From positions 1 through 64,000 of the forward strand of contig FNSH01000001.1 in the NCBI GenBank assembly GCA_900105895.1: a stretch of DNA of 64,000 nucleotides, given 5' to 3'. Of this stretch, positions 17,048 through 25,141 are shown piece by piece (within the stretch, counting starts at the first letter, position 1; every line of letters begins with the position of its first letter). Under the pieces are notes generated by a model. It did not search any database and was not told the origin of the DNA. It saw only the letters and a program-made list of their open reading frames with translations. This DNA is from Atopobium minutum (lineage in GTDB: Bacteria > Actinomycetota > Coriobacteriia > Coriobacteriales > Atopobiaceae). Position numbers and translations under genes: made by a program.

Positions 17048-17071
17048 GGCAGACTGCATCTCCAGTCTGCC
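17048..17071 (-). terminator. Hairpin between small membrane gene and polymerase gene
   Basis: Perfect 9-base arms GGCAGACTG and CAGTCTGCC with a 6-base loop, just after the small gene ending at 17090 and before the polymerase start. Only TTTC follows in the minus direction, so it is at best a weak or read-through terminator, or an RNA-processing site. Confidence 0.4.
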
Positions 17072-17089
17072 TCTCCGCATCATTTGCTT

Positions 17090-17230
17090 TTAACGGGTTG
17101 TAGTGTCGTTCTTTTTCTTCTCGCGCTTTTCAAGCCTTGCAATGAGCACGTTGGCAAAGGCGGCACCGAAGGTGAATCCGACAGCCATCGATAAGATGAG
17201 CTGGCACATGAAATCAAGTAGATTTGTCAT
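17090..17230 (-). CDS. Small membrane protein of the phage early operon (46 aa)
   Basis: A 46-residue frame starting MTNLLDFMCQLILSMAVGFT, with one hydrophobic helix (residues about 8-32) and a charged tail EKREKKKNDTTTR. A GAGGTG site precedes the ATG. It lies between the DUF2815 gene and the polymerase gene in the same direction. The layout fits a single-pass inner-membrane phage protein; function unknown. Confidence 0.55.
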   Translation of the reverse strand: MTNLLDFMCQLILSMAVGFTFGAAFANVLIARLEKREKKKNDTTTR

Positions 17231-17240
17231 GGCACACCTC

Positions 17241-17804
17241 TTAGCTCAAGAAGTCATCGTCATCATCGGTTGCAAAGTCTTCTGCGGCAGAAGCATGACC
17301 GCCGAGCGGCTCGCCGTCACGGATTTTCTGCAGGTTGTTGAGACCACAGGCGATGCCGCGATTTCCGTTGGAGTTGAACGCATAAAAATTGATGGACGCG
17401 CGGCCGTAAACGCCTGAGTAAACTTCGGAGCTGTCGATGATTTCATTTCGGTCGGCATCGACGATGCCCGGCTTGGTGGTGGAGTTGGCATTTACAAAAT
17501 AACTGTTTGCATACGCCTCATCGTCCGGACGTTCAGCATCTCCATCACGAAGCGGCGTTTTGATTGCCGCAAGTGCGGGTACCGAGCGGCCGTTTCCTTT
17601 GAGTTTGGCTTCACCTTCCTTGTAGGCGGCTTCGATGGCAGCTTTGATTTTCCCTAAAGTGACGGTATCGGACTTGGGGATAATGAGCGAAACGCTGTAC
17701 TTCGGTGTGCCGCCGTTGATGGATTTTGGCTGCCACACGTTGGCATAACTCCAGCGAGTGTCTTTTCCTGTGATAACCTTCATCGGGTTTGTAAATTTTG
17801 ACAT
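17241..17804 (-). CDS. DUF2815 family phage protein, ssDNA-binding-like (187 aa)
   Basis: Reads MSKFTNPMKVITGKDTRWSY at the start, with SINGGTPKYSVSLIIPKSD and SGVYGRASINFYAFNSNGNRG, the DUF2815 pattern. These proteins have an OB-like fold and occupy the place of the single-strand annealing or binding protein in phage recombination modules. An acidic tail DDDDDFLS, as in many single-strand-binding proteins, supports the role. The gene follows the DUF2800 gene directly, as in relatives. Confidence 0.85.
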   Translation of the reverse strand: MSKFTNPMKVITGKDTRWSYANVWQPKSINGGTPKYSVSLIIPKSDTVTLGKIKAAIEAAYKEGEAKLKGNGRSVPALAAIKTPLRDGDAERPDDEAYANSYFVNANSTTKPGIVDADRNEIIDSSEVYSGVYGRASINFYAFNSNGNRGIACGLNNLQKIRDGEPLGGHASAAEDFATDDDDDFLS

Positions 17805-18932
17805 TTAATTTTCCTCCTTAAAATCTTCTTTTGCTGAATTCATGGCCGGACGTTTATCGGACTCCGGCACGAGGGTTGGTTTTCCTTGCGGCTTTTCAAT
17901 TAAGCCTTCAAGCAGCTCCTCAAAGCGGTTTTTGCCTAAGAGCTTGGTCATAGCGGTGATGCCGAGGAGCTTTTCCTCATAAGGATTAAAGCCTGCATCG
18001 GATACCTTCTTTGCGACGGCATCTTCGTTTACGTATTTACGGTTGCTTCTTCCTGCGACGAGCTTATATCCGTACCACTCTTTTCCTGCCACTGCACGTG
18101 TCAGGGCATAGGCCTTGATGTCTTCCGCCCAGCTTGTAAGTTCATCAAGAAGAGGCAAAATCGCTTCGATGTCCGCATCGGTTAAGGTAGGCGGAAGGGC
18201 AAAGTCATATCTTGCCAGCGCGAGATTGGCTTCCGCTCTGGCTCGGCAGTCGGCCTTTGCCTTGCAGAAGCGGCAATGTTCGCCGGCTGTAAAGTCGCCT
18301 TTACCTTCGGCGGCAAGTTCCGCCTTTGGTTTGAGTGTGTTCTCTGCCCAGTCCAGCAGATCCGATGCTTTCATCTCAAAGACGGATACGCTGTCACGCC
18401 GTGGCTGAAAGATCGTCATCGATACGGTCTCAATGTCATAGAGCGCAGAAAACATCTCATAGGCCCCGAGGGCATAGCACATGAGCTGCGGATTATGATC
18501 GGCTTCAACGAGCACGCCCTGTCCATATTTGAGATCTGTGATGGAAAGCTTGCCGTCGGCGATGATGAGGGCATCGGCAGTACCAAAACCATCCGGTACA
18601 TAGGTGGAAAAGTCCACACGCTGTTCCACCAGAACGATTGGATCAATCGTTGCCTTTTTAGCTTCGGCGACTTGCTCCAGCACGTAGCCGGCATAGGCAT
18701 CGGTCGCTTCATCCATTTCCTCGTTAAAATAATCAAGATTCTCCGTCGGATCATCGGCTTTCCTGCCTAACGCTTTCAGCACCTTGTACTGGGCAAGAGC
18801 GTGCGCCGCGGTGCCTTCTTGTGCATAAGAGCTTGACGTGTCCTCATACTTTGCCGAAAGCAGAGCCGAGGGCGGACAGGCAAGCCAGCGATAGGCACTT
18901 GATGCGGAAAGCAGCGCATGTTTAGCCTTCAT
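17805..18932 (-). CDS. DUF2800 protein, Cas4/RecB-like phage nuclease (375 aa)
   Basis: I chose the ATG at 18932, which has GGAGG upstream and gives the family N-terminus MKAKHALLSASSAYRWLACP. The segment VPDGFGTADALIIADGKLSITDLKYGQG near residue 110 contains the PD-(D/E)XK metal site, with D-L-K in place of the ExK triad. Cysteines in EHCRFCKAKADC near residue 235, with an earlier Cys, suit a Cas4/AddB-type iron-sulfur cluster. DUF2800 proteins act with DUF2815 in phage recombination. The gene overlaps the upstream gene by 11 bases. Confidence 0.85.
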   Translation of the reverse strand: MKAKHALLSASSAYRWLACPPSALLSAKYEDTSSSYAQEGTAAHALAQYKVLKALGRKADDPTENLDYFNEEMDEATDAYAGYVLEQVAEAKKATIDPIVLVEQRVDFSTYVPDGFGTADALIIADGKLSITDLKYGQGVLVEADHNPQLMCYALGAYEMFSALYDIETVSMTIFQPRRDSVSVFEMKASDLLDWAENTLKPKAELAAEGKGDFTAGEHCRFCKAKADCRARAEANLALARYDFALPPTLTDADIEAILPLLDELTSWAEDIKAYALTRAVAGKEWYGYKLVAGRSNRKYVNEDAVAKKVSDAGFNPYEEKLLGITAMTKLLGKNRFEELLEGLIEKPQGKPTLVPESDKRPAMNSAKEDFKEEN

Positions 18933-19236
18933 GTAGCACCTCCGCATCACGAAGCAGTGCTTCGTAATTTTTCGGATCAACTTTAGAGAGTCTGTCCGCG
19001 CCGTACTTTTCGATCAGGGCGCGCACTTCTGCGGTGTGACCCGCACGGGAGATGTCCGCTAAGACGGCCCGCACGTCTTCAAGCTTCAGCTCCGGCTTTG
19101 GCGTTTTTGCAGGAACCGTCACTTCTTCCGGTGCCGTGCTGAACATCGCTTCCAGCTCGGCAGCGATATCGCTTAGTTGTTCGCTACAGGAATGTAGGTC
19201 GTCTATAACAGCTTTCATCTTTTTCATTTGTCCCAT
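18922..19236 (-). CDS. Hypothetical early phage protein (104 aa)
   Basis: Starts MGQMKKMKAVIDDLHSCSEQ and continues with a helical segment, then a Pro-rich linker (VTVPAKTPKPELKLEDVR) and a C-terminal helical domain ending DPKNYEALLRDAEVLHEG. The C-terminal half resembles the rRNA-biogenesis-like or winged region found in phage proteins located before DUF2800 genes. Start supported by AAAGGAGG. Function unknown. Confidence 0.65.
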   Translation of the reverse strand: MGQMKKMKAVIDDLHSCSEQLSDIAAELEAMFSTAPEEVTVPAKTPKPELKLEDVRAVLADISRAGHTAEVRALIEKYGADRLSKVDPKNYEALLRDAEVLHEG

Positions 19237-19363
19237 AAGGATTGCCTCCTTTCTTTGTCTGAATCAGTTTTCTTGTCAGGTCTTTGGTGATAATTGATAT
19301 GGCAGAGAGCACTTCGATGAGTTCTTCTCTTGTCACACCCGGCACATTGCTTTGTGGTCTCAT
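19184..19363 (-). CDS. Small hypothetical phage protein (59 aa)
   Basis: The ATG at 19363 follows AGGAGG and opens MRPQSNVPGVTREELIEVLS, then AISIITKDLTRKLIQTKKGG. The last 18 codons overlap the next gene. The first 40 residues have the composition of real early phage proteins, but the overlap of about 50 bases makes the exact end less sure. A stop inside homopolymer-affected sequence could also have been lost. Confidence 0.45.
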   Translation of the reverse strand: MRPQSNVPGVTREELIEVLSAISIITKDLTRKLIQTKKGGNPYGTNEKDESCYRRPTFL

Positions 19364-19405
19364 GGCTACCTCCTTTCCTTCGGGGCCTGCCGTTTTGCCC
19401 CTCTA

Positions 19406-19429
19406 TCCCTCCCTGAAGAAAGGGAGGGA
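19406..19429 (-). repeat. Inverted repeat upstream of early genes
   Basis: Arms TCCCTCCC and GGGAGGGA are separated by TGAAGAAA. A related stretch (TGAAGAAACGGAG, then TTTGGACGAAC) occurs near 14834-14862, also upstream of a gene start. Shared wording in two intergenic sites suggests a phage regulatory or RNA-structure element. No T-run follows. Confidence 0.35.
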
Positions 19430-19450
19430 CGTTGGACGAAGGTTTAAGGT

Positions 19451-19981
19451 TTAGGAATAAGAGATGAGATCCAAAAGAAGGTCACGAAGCTCCGGATGCC
19501 GGCTTTTCAGCCGAGCAAAAAGCTGACGTTTTCGGTAGTTCAGTGTGGTACGTTTGATGCCGAGGATTTCTGCCATGTCGCGCTCGGATTGACCGGCGAC
19601 AACAAGACGGATGATTTGGCGCTCCTCGTCCGTGAGACCTGCGAAAATACGGCTGAGTTCTTCGCGCAAAGTTTTACGCGCAAGGACGCCTTCCGGTGAA
19701 TACGCTTCCGATGCAGGAAGCACATCGGCGTAGGTAAGCGCGCTGTCTGTTTGTACGGTGTCATGGATGGAGACAAACTTCCCGGCAGAACGAAATGGAC
19801 AGCCGACGCATATGCCATCGCAGCGGTTGATGTTTGCCTTGGTGACGTGGCATTCGCCGTGATACTGCATCTTCATGCGGGTACGGGCGCATTCGTTTTC
19901 GTAGTCTTTCTTGTATTCAGGGCTTGTCTCGACCAGACCGAGACCGCGAATATAAATCTTTGATACATTTTGAGCTGCCAT
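19451..19981 (-). CDS. Sigma-70 region 4-like early phage regulator with Cys cluster (176 aa)
   Basis: The C-terminal half has a sigma region 4/LuxR-like helix-turn-helix: LTDEERQIIRLVVAGQSERD, then EILGIKRTTLNYRKRQLFARL. The N-terminal half carries four cysteines (YENECARTR, YHGECHV, NRCDGICVGCPFR) that could bind zinc or an iron-sulfur cluster. It is the first gene of the minus-strand phage operon seen here, with GGAGG upstream. A DNA-binding regulator of phage transcription is the likely role; region 2 of true sigma factors is not evident. Confidence 0.65.
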   Translation of the reverse strand: MAAQNVSKIYIRGLGLVETSPEYKKDYENECARTRMKMQYHGECHVTKANINRCDGICVGCPFRSAGKFVSIHDTVQTDSALTYADVLPASEAYSPEGVLARKTLREELSRIFAGLTDEERQIIRLVVAGQSERDMAEILGIKRTTLNYRKRQLFARLKSRHPELRDLLLDLISYS

Positions 19982-20244
19982 TTACAGACCTCCTTCATCT
20001 CGAATCCGAGACGGAGAAGGGCAAGGCAAAATGGGCGCAGTAAACAGACCACAAGCCCCGCGGAAATCTCCGCTCGGGGTTGTGACTGCGCTTGCGCATA
20101 ACGAAGTCAGAAATATTTACTTGCCGGATGAGAACCGTGCGCCACCGTTGATCAGACGATGCAGCCACCCATCAGGACTCGGATGTTCCAAGAAGGAAGC
20201 ATCCAAGATTTGCCAAATTGAGATTTGCAAATGCCAATATTCTG

Positions 20245-20273
20245 TTGTTTAATATGAAGATTTTTGGTATAAT
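20245..20273 (+). promoter_or_regulatory. Promoter of the defence operon
   Basis: TTGTTT at 20245-20250 and TATAAT at 20268-20273 are separated by 17 bases, and TGG directly before TATAAT makes an extended -10. It lies 113 bp upstream of the first start codon at 20386 and divergently from the phage early operon. The rest of 19982-20244 contains short hairpin-forming stretches but no gene. Confidence 0.7.
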
Positions 20274-20325
20274 TTGCTTGTCTCTCAGTGGTCATACTCA
20301 ATATACGAAATGGTTCATCTCGTAT

Positions 20326-20361
20326 TTGGACACTCTTGGACAACGTTGGACAGTTTGGACA
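20326..20361 (+). repeat. Four TTGGACA repeats at 10, 10 and 9 bp spacing
   Basis: TTGGACA occurs at 20326, 20336, 20346 and 20355, so the copies lie on one face of the helix. They fall between the promoter and the first gene of the defence operon. The arrangement suits cooperative binding by a regulator, possibly the XRE protein encoded at 23385-23600. The role is inferred. Confidence 0.6.
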
Positions 20362-20385
20362 AAATCGGAAAGAGGGGTGATGAAG

Positions 20386-21543
20386 ATGCTGTTCACAGAA
20401 CTTTTGCATGCCATTCATCCGCACCTCATGAAAGATGCTGAGGTTCCGGACTTTATGAGAGATTTAATTCAAAGGTTTTGCGATATACCAGAGGAAGAAT
20501 GGAGCACAAAAAAGGATCCATCTTCAGACTCACGGTATAAAGATGCATCCCTATATAAGTTTTATAAGCGTGGTATTTCAAAGAAACTTGCCAAAGCCAT
20601 GCTCGGTAGGATGACAAAAGATAATTTTGTAAACTCTTTGGCGTATATCAACGAATATGATGAGGACGAGTCCTTACTCAATGCTTTAGCCGAGGACGTC
20701 CAGCCATTCACTGACAAAAAAGTCACAAGGGCTAACGTGGCAGAGGTGATCTTTGACCTCATCAAGGAGTCTTTGGAATTTATCGTTAATCCTGAGCTTG
20801 AAAATGACCGCAAGATGGCAAAGGCTAATATGACATCCGAGCGGGCAAAGAAAAAATACGGTGCCACGCTCTTGGAAGACTGCAAGCACACTTGCTCAAA
20901 GCCTGGTTGTTCCAAACATCTTCAAACAGTGGCGGATGATCATCAAAGCAAAGATGACTACTGCGTTGCTCATATTTCCGGCAATAAAAACTGCTATGAA
21001 AACCTGATTCCGCTTTGCCATGACTGCTTTCAGTCTTACAGTCTAAAACATACTCAAGCCGACGAAAAAGAGTTGCAAAAGATAAAACAGCTGCAGGTCC
21101 AGACAAATAATGCCCGCACCACGCTTCGCGGAACGGACATAGAAAAAGGCATCAGGCGTGTATTGGAAAACCTTAGTCGAGCCAAAGTCTCCGATTTTGC
21201 GGATTTAAACTATAACGCCATTACGGTGACAAAAAAGATAGATCAGGATGCGGATTATTTTCTTTTAGATGAGGTAATGCGAAATGTCACGCGTTACTAC
21301 CTTTTCATAGAAAAGAACATGAAACAACTGGTCAAGCAGGAAGTCTTCAGCGACGAGCTACTTAGGGCACAAATCAAAGTGTCCTACCAAAAGCTCGCGA
21401 AAAAGAATCTGCCGGCGGAGCTGATTTATCAGTTGTTGGCAGAACGCCTGCAAAGCATTACGAAACAGGATGTTCGCTATTGCTACATCGTGATTTCGTA
21501 TTTTATACAGTCTTGTGAGGTATTCGATGCTCTTACCAAATAA
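20386..21543 (+). CDS. HNH endonuclease effector of an ABC-3C-type defence system (385 aa)
   Basis: I chose the ATG at 20386, 8 bases after AGAGGGG; the open frame continues upstream into the TTGGACA repeats without a ribosome site. An HNH-like zinc domain lies near residues 170-220: CSKPGCSKHL, DDHQSKDDYCVAHISG and NLIPLCHDCF. The C-terminal region (about 290-385) is all helical, with KVSYQKLAKKNLPAELIY and a final YCYIVISYFIQSCEVFDALTK-like tail, which fits the C-terminal adaptor domain of ABC-three-component systems. In such systems this domain is thought to couple the effector to the small middle component and ATPase encoded next to it. Assignment rests on motif reading and context. Confidence 0.75.
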   Translation: MLFTELLHAIHPHLMKDAEVPDFMRDLIQRFCDIPEEEWSTKKDPSSDSRYKDASLYKFYKRGISKKLAKAMLGRMTKDNFVNSLAYINEYDEDESLLNALAEDVQPFTDKKVTRANVAEVIFDLIKESLEFIVNPELENDRKMAKANMTSERAKKKYGATLLEDCKHTCSKPGCSKHLQTVADDHQSKDDYCVAHISGNKNCYENLIPLCHDCFQSYSLKHTQADEKELQKIKQLQVQTNNARTTLRGTDIEKGIRRVLENLSRAKVSDFADLNYNAITVTKKIDQDADYFLLDEVMRNVTRYYLFIEKNMKQLVKQEVFSDELLRAQIKVSYQKLAKKNLPAELIYQLLAERLQSITKQDVRYCYIVISYFIQSCEVFDALTK

Positions 21544-21754
21544 ATTATTTTCATACGAAGAGAGTGCATTGCCACTCATGCCTGAGATTTTGAGGATGCT
21601 GGATCATCCGAAATCTCCTCGCGAAATCTATCAAAAGCTTTCGCATAAGCATCAGGACACTGTGCGTCTCATCGAAGCTCTCGACTGCCTTTATGCCATG
21701 CAAAAGGTAGAGCTTGATGACGAAGGGAGGATCTTTCTGTGCTCCGAGAAATAA
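21527..21754 (+). CDS. ABC-3C middle component-like protein (75 aa)
   Basis: The ATG at 21527 follows GAGG at good spacing and gives MLLPNKLFSYEESALPLMPE. The remainder is a compact winged-helix-like domain: PKSPREIYQKLSHKHQDTVR and IEALDCLYAMQKVELDDEG. This start and fold match the small middle components of ABC-three-component systems. It overlaps both the HNH gene (by 17 bases) and the ATPase gene (by 16 bases), which implies coupled translation and a fixed ratio. Confidence 0.75.
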   Translation: MLLPNKLFSYEESALPLMPEILRMLDHPKSPREIYQKLSHKHQDTVRLIEALDCLYAMQKVELDDEGRIFLCSEK

Positions 21755-23388
21755 GCTGCGAACTGTTCAAAGAAAATAAAAGACAAAGACCACCTGTTAT
21801 CTTTCATAAAGGACTGAACGTGGTGCTTGGAAGCATTCCCGGAAAAGCCGCATCCATCGGCAAATCCACCATGCTCCTTATTATTGACTTTGTTTTTGGC
21901 GGGAATACCTATCTTAAAAGCGAGCCGGTGAGAGAGCTGGGCAACCACACGATTTACTTTGTCTTTTCATTTGCCGGTAAAGATTATCGCTTTGCCAGAA
22001 ATACAGCAGACGCAAAGCGAGTTTTCAAGGTAGATGAGAATAACGACCCCATTGATTCGATGGAAATCAAAGAATTCACGGACTGGCTTGCGAAAAAATA
22101 TGACATGGATTTACCCGGTCTTTCCTTCAGAAATACGGTAAGTCGCTTTTTTAGGATCTATGGCAAGAACAACCTCAATGAGTTCAGACCGCTTCAAATG
22201 CGCGGTGGAAATGAATCACAAAAAGATGCCATCCATGTTTTGGTGGCACTCTACAACATGTATTCTTCCATTCTGGCTTTTGAAGAACAGCTTCATCTGG
22301 TGGAAGATAAGATTGATGCATTCAAAGCAGCCAGAAAATATGAGTTCATACCCTCTGCCGTAGACGGAATGGGAAAGTATCAAGAAAACATCGTAGCCAT
22401 TCGTGAACTGGAAGAAAAAAGAGATGAGCTTTGTAATTCAGGGAGTCGTCCCATCAACGAGGCGGAAGTGGAAGAAGCAAATCGTGCCAACGAAATAGAA
22501 CGTGCATATACCGATATCCGGCGCGTCGTCAAAGGCAAACAAGACGATCTGCATTTGCTTGAACTAAATCTACAGCGCGGTATTTATCCGACAGAAGCGG
22601 ATCTGAAAAGTCTTGCCGAGTTCTTCCCGGAAGCAAATTTTAATAAGCTCATGGATATCGAGTCTTTCCATAGCAAGATCCAAGGCATTCTTCAAGAGGA
22701 ATTGGAAAGTGCAAAACAAAAGATTACGGTCGAACTTGCCTCTTTGCAGGAACAGGAAGAAAGCATTCGAAATGCAATGTCTGAAATTCGGCCATCCATG
22801 ACTTTTACTCAGGAATTCCTGACAGCCTACAGTGTATTGGAACAAAGAATCAATAAACTGCAGGACGAAAATAATGCCTTTGATCAGCGGAACAAACTCC
22901 AAGAAGAGAAGAAACAGGCAAATAACCGCTACCAAGAACAAATGAAATTCGTCCTTAAAGAAATTGAAGCCACAATTAACCGGAAGATGGAAGAAATCAA
23001 TGACTACATAACAGATGATCAGTACAATGCTCCACATCTGACAATCTCAAAGTTTGACAGCTATGACTTTGAGACGCCAAAGGACAGTGGCACAAGTACA
23101 AATTATCGCGGGATGATGATCTATGACCTCGCCGTTTTAGATACGACAGTGCTGCCGGCGATTGCGCATGACTCCATCCTCTTTGATCCTATGCCACGTC
23201 CTGACATGAGCCGGATGATTGAAATCTATAACAAAGAAAAAGAGAAACAAATCTTTATAGCTATCGATAAGACGTTGAACTGCTCCGAAGAAGCACAAAG
23301 CATCATTGCAAAACAGACGGTCATCAAACTTGAGAACAATGAGCAGGCTCTCTTCGGAGACAAATGGAGCAGAAAGGCAAATCGATGA
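21739..23388 (+). CDS. SMC/RecN-like ATPase of the ABC-3C-type system (549 aa)
   Basis: A GTG start follows GGGAGG. A P-loop is present as GKAASIGKSTMLL near residue 33, an insertion-bearing Walker A typical of DUF2326-type ATPases. A long coiled-coil runs from about residue 180 to 420, rich in Glu, Lys and Gln. The C-terminal ATPase half shows GMMIYDLAVLDTTVLPAIAHD and KEKEKQIFIAIDKTLN, matching the DUF2326 end, where the signature and Walker B region fold back on the P-loop. It would act as the sensor or motor that controls the HNH partner. Confidence 0.8.
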   Translation: MLREISCELFKENKRQRPPVIFHKGLNVVLGSIPGKAASIGKSTMLLIIDFVFGGNTYLKSEPVRELGNHTIYFVFSFAGKDYRFARNTADAKRVFKVDENNDPIDSMEIKEFTDWLAKKYDMDLPGLSFRNTVSRFFRIYGKNNLNEFRPLQMRGGNESQKDAIHVLVALYNMYSSILAFEEQLHLVEDKIDAFKAARKYEFIPSAVDGMGKYQENIVAIRELEEKRDELCNSGSRPINEAEVEEANRANEIERAYTDIRRVVKGKQDDLHLLELNLQRGIYPTEADLKSLAEFFPEANFNKLMDIESFHSKIQGILQEELESAKQKITVELASLQEQEESIRNAMSEIRPSMTFTQEFLTAYSVLEQRINKLQDENNAFDQRNKLQEEKKQANNRYQEQMKFVLKEIEATINRKMEEINDYITDDQYNAPHLTISKFDSYDFETPKDSGTSTNYRGMMIYDLAVLDTTVLPAIAHDSILFDPMPRPDMSRMIEIYNKEKEKQIFIAIDKTLNCSEEAQSIIAKQTVIKLENNEQALFGDKWSRKANR

Positions 23389-23600
23389 AAATCATATACA
23401 ACAAGCTGTGGAAACTTTTAATCGATAAGAACATGAACAAAGTCCAGTTAAGAGATGCCGCAGATATCAGTAGTAATTCGGTAGCCAAACTCGGGAAAAA
23501 CGAGCATGTACGCATGGATGTGCTGCTGAAAATCGCTGAGGCACTGGACTGCAAGGTGGAAGACCTGTTTGAGACCATACGAGAGGAGGATGAACGGTGA
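23385..23600 (+). CDS. XRE-family transcriptional regulator (71 aa)
   Basis: A single helix-turn-helix protein: NKLWKLLIDKNMNKVQLRDA, then SSNSVAKLGKNEHVRMDVLL and LDCKVEDLFETI. Its ATG overlaps the ATPase stop as ATGA, and its stop overlaps the next GTG start as GTGA. Placed inside the operon, it probably controls the operon promoter at 20245, perhaps through the TTGGACA repeats. That target is inferred. Confidence 0.88.
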   Translation: MKIIYNKLWKLLIDKNMNKVQLRDAADISSNSVAKLGKNEHVRMDVLLKIAEALDCKVEDLFETIREEDER

Positions 23601-25114
23601 GACTGCCTGAAACATTACAAAAACTCATTCGCGCAGGAGAAAACATCAGCGTTGAGTTTAAACGCTCAAGAACGGATATTACAAAAGATGTTTACGAAAC
23701 CGTCTGCGCTTTTTCCAACCGTGATGGCGGACATATTTTTCTCGGAGTAAAAGACGATGGAACAGTCGCAGGTGTTGAGCCGGATCGTATTATGCAAATC
23801 AAAAAAGATTTTGTGACGACGATTAACAATGAGTCGAAAATGTTTCCGCCGCTTTATCTCACGCCGGAAGAGTATGAAGAGGATGGCAAAACGATCCTTT
23901 ATATTTACGTTCCTTCTGGAAAGACGGTTTATCGCAGTGCCGGGCGTATTTACGACCGCAATAACGACTCCGATATCGATATCACCGACAACGCTGATTT
24001 GGTTTTTAAGCTTTATGCGAGAAAGCAAAACACTTATTTCGTGAACAAGGTGTATCCGGCGATTCCTATTACTGCTTTGCGCAAGGATCTTTTGGAGCGA
24101 GCAAGACGAATGACTCGTGTTAATACTGAGCATCACGCATGGCTGGATATGAGTGATGAAGAGATGCTTCGAAGCTGCGGACTCATCTTGAAAGATCCGG
24201 ATACCAATCAAGAAGGTCTGACGCTTGCTGCAATTTTGCTCTTTGGCAGCGATAACCGCATTATGTCGGTGCTCCCCCAGCACAAGACCGACGCTATCTT
24301 TCGCGTCTTTAATGTCGATCGCTACGATGACCGCGATGTCGTGATTACAAACCTCATTGAAAGCTATGACCGGCTCATTGCTTTTGGACAGAAACACTTA
24401 AACGATCTCTTTGTCATGGAAGGAATTCAGCGTATCAGCGCCAGAGATAAGATTTTACGTGAGATTGTCTCCAACCTCCTCATGCATCGAGATTTTTCCA
24501 GCGGCTATGTGGCGAAGCTCGTGATTGAGGCAGATAAGATCACGACGGAAAACGCCAATCTGGCACATGGCCACGGAAACCTCAACCTGAAGACGTTTAA
24601 GCCTTTTGCTAAAAACCCGCCGATTGCGAAAGTCTTCCGCGAGATCGGGCTTGCCGACGAATTGGGCAGTGGTATGCGCAATACTTATAAATACACTAAG
24701 CTCTATTCCGGCGGGCAGCCTACCTTCACGGAAAGCGATGTCTTTACCATCACCATTCCGCTTTCTGAGGCAGCGACGGCAAGTGTGGGACCGACTTCCA
24801 ACAAATCAACTACGCAAGTCAGTACGGAAGTTGGTACGCAAGTCAGTACGGAAGTCTATTCTCAGGTGAAACTATCAACAGAAGAAATCCAAAAACTACT
24901 GGACTATTGCAAAGAGCCACGCAGCCGGCAAGAAATGCAGACATTCTGCGGTATTAAAACAGCAGAGTACTTTAGAAAAAACATCATTCGACCGCTGGTA
25001 GATATCGGGTTATTGCGCTTGACCATTCCGGATAAGCCGACCAGCAGCAAACAGAGATATGCAACAACAGCTAACGGATTACTGTTTGCAAAGTCTGAAA
25101 ACAGATCCATCTAA
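23597..25114 (+). CDS. AlbA_2/Schlafen-type ATP-binding protein (505 aa)
   Basis: The N-terminal AlbA_2 domain reads ISVEFKRSRTDITKDVYETV followed by FSNRDGGHIFLGVKDDGTV, the pattern of Schlafen-related nucleic-acid-binding proteins. A central GHKL-like ATP-binding region follows, with EIVSNLLMHRDFSSGYV and GLADELGSGMRNTYKYTK. A Ser/Thr/Val linker with two copies of TQVSTEV (residues about 405-420) leads to a C-terminal winged helix (KLLDYCKEPRSRQEMQ). Proteins of this architecture often accompany restriction systems and may regulate them or act as RNA or DNA sensors. It sits directly before the BcgI-like genes. Confidence 0.8.
   Translation: MRLPETLQKLIRAGENISVEFKRSRTDITKDVYETVCAFSNRDGGHIFLGVKDDGTVAGVEPDRIMQIKKDFVTTINNESKMFPPLYLTPEEYEEDGKTILYIYVPSGKTVYRSAGRIYDRNNDSDIDITDNADLVFKLYARKQNTYFVNKVYPAIPITALRKDLLERARRMTRVNTEHHAWLDMSDEEMLRSCGLILKDPDTNQEGLTLAAILLFGSDNRIMSVLPQHKTDAIFRVFNVDRYDDRDVVITNLIESYDRLIAFGQKHLNDLFVMEGIQRISARDKILREIVSNLLMHRDFSSGYVAKLVIEADKITTENANLAHGHGNLNLKTFKPFAKNPPIAKVFREIGLADELGSGMRNTYKYTKLYSGGQPTFTESDVFTITIPLSEAATASVGPTSNKSTTQVSTEVGTQVSTEVYSQVKLSTEEIQKLLDYCKEPRSRQEMQTFCGIKTAEYFRKNIIRPLVDIGLLRLTIPDKPTSSKQRYATTANGLLFAKSENRSI
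24811..24855 (+). repeat. In-frame 24-bp tandem repeat in the AlbA_2 gene
   Basis: A 21-base segment beginning TACGCAAGTC and ending CGGAAGT occurs twice with period 24, encoding (TQVSTEV)x2. It lies in the linker before the winged helix. Copy number changes would shift the protein by 8 residues without breaking frame. Confidence 0.7.
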
Positions 25115-25141
25115 GTGCCCGAGAGGAGGAAATAAAAGTCC

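Noticed and set aside
20218..20385. Upstream extension of the HNH gene
   Set aside because: The extra codons run through the promoter and TTGGACA repeats and have no ribosome site; the ATG at 20386 has one.
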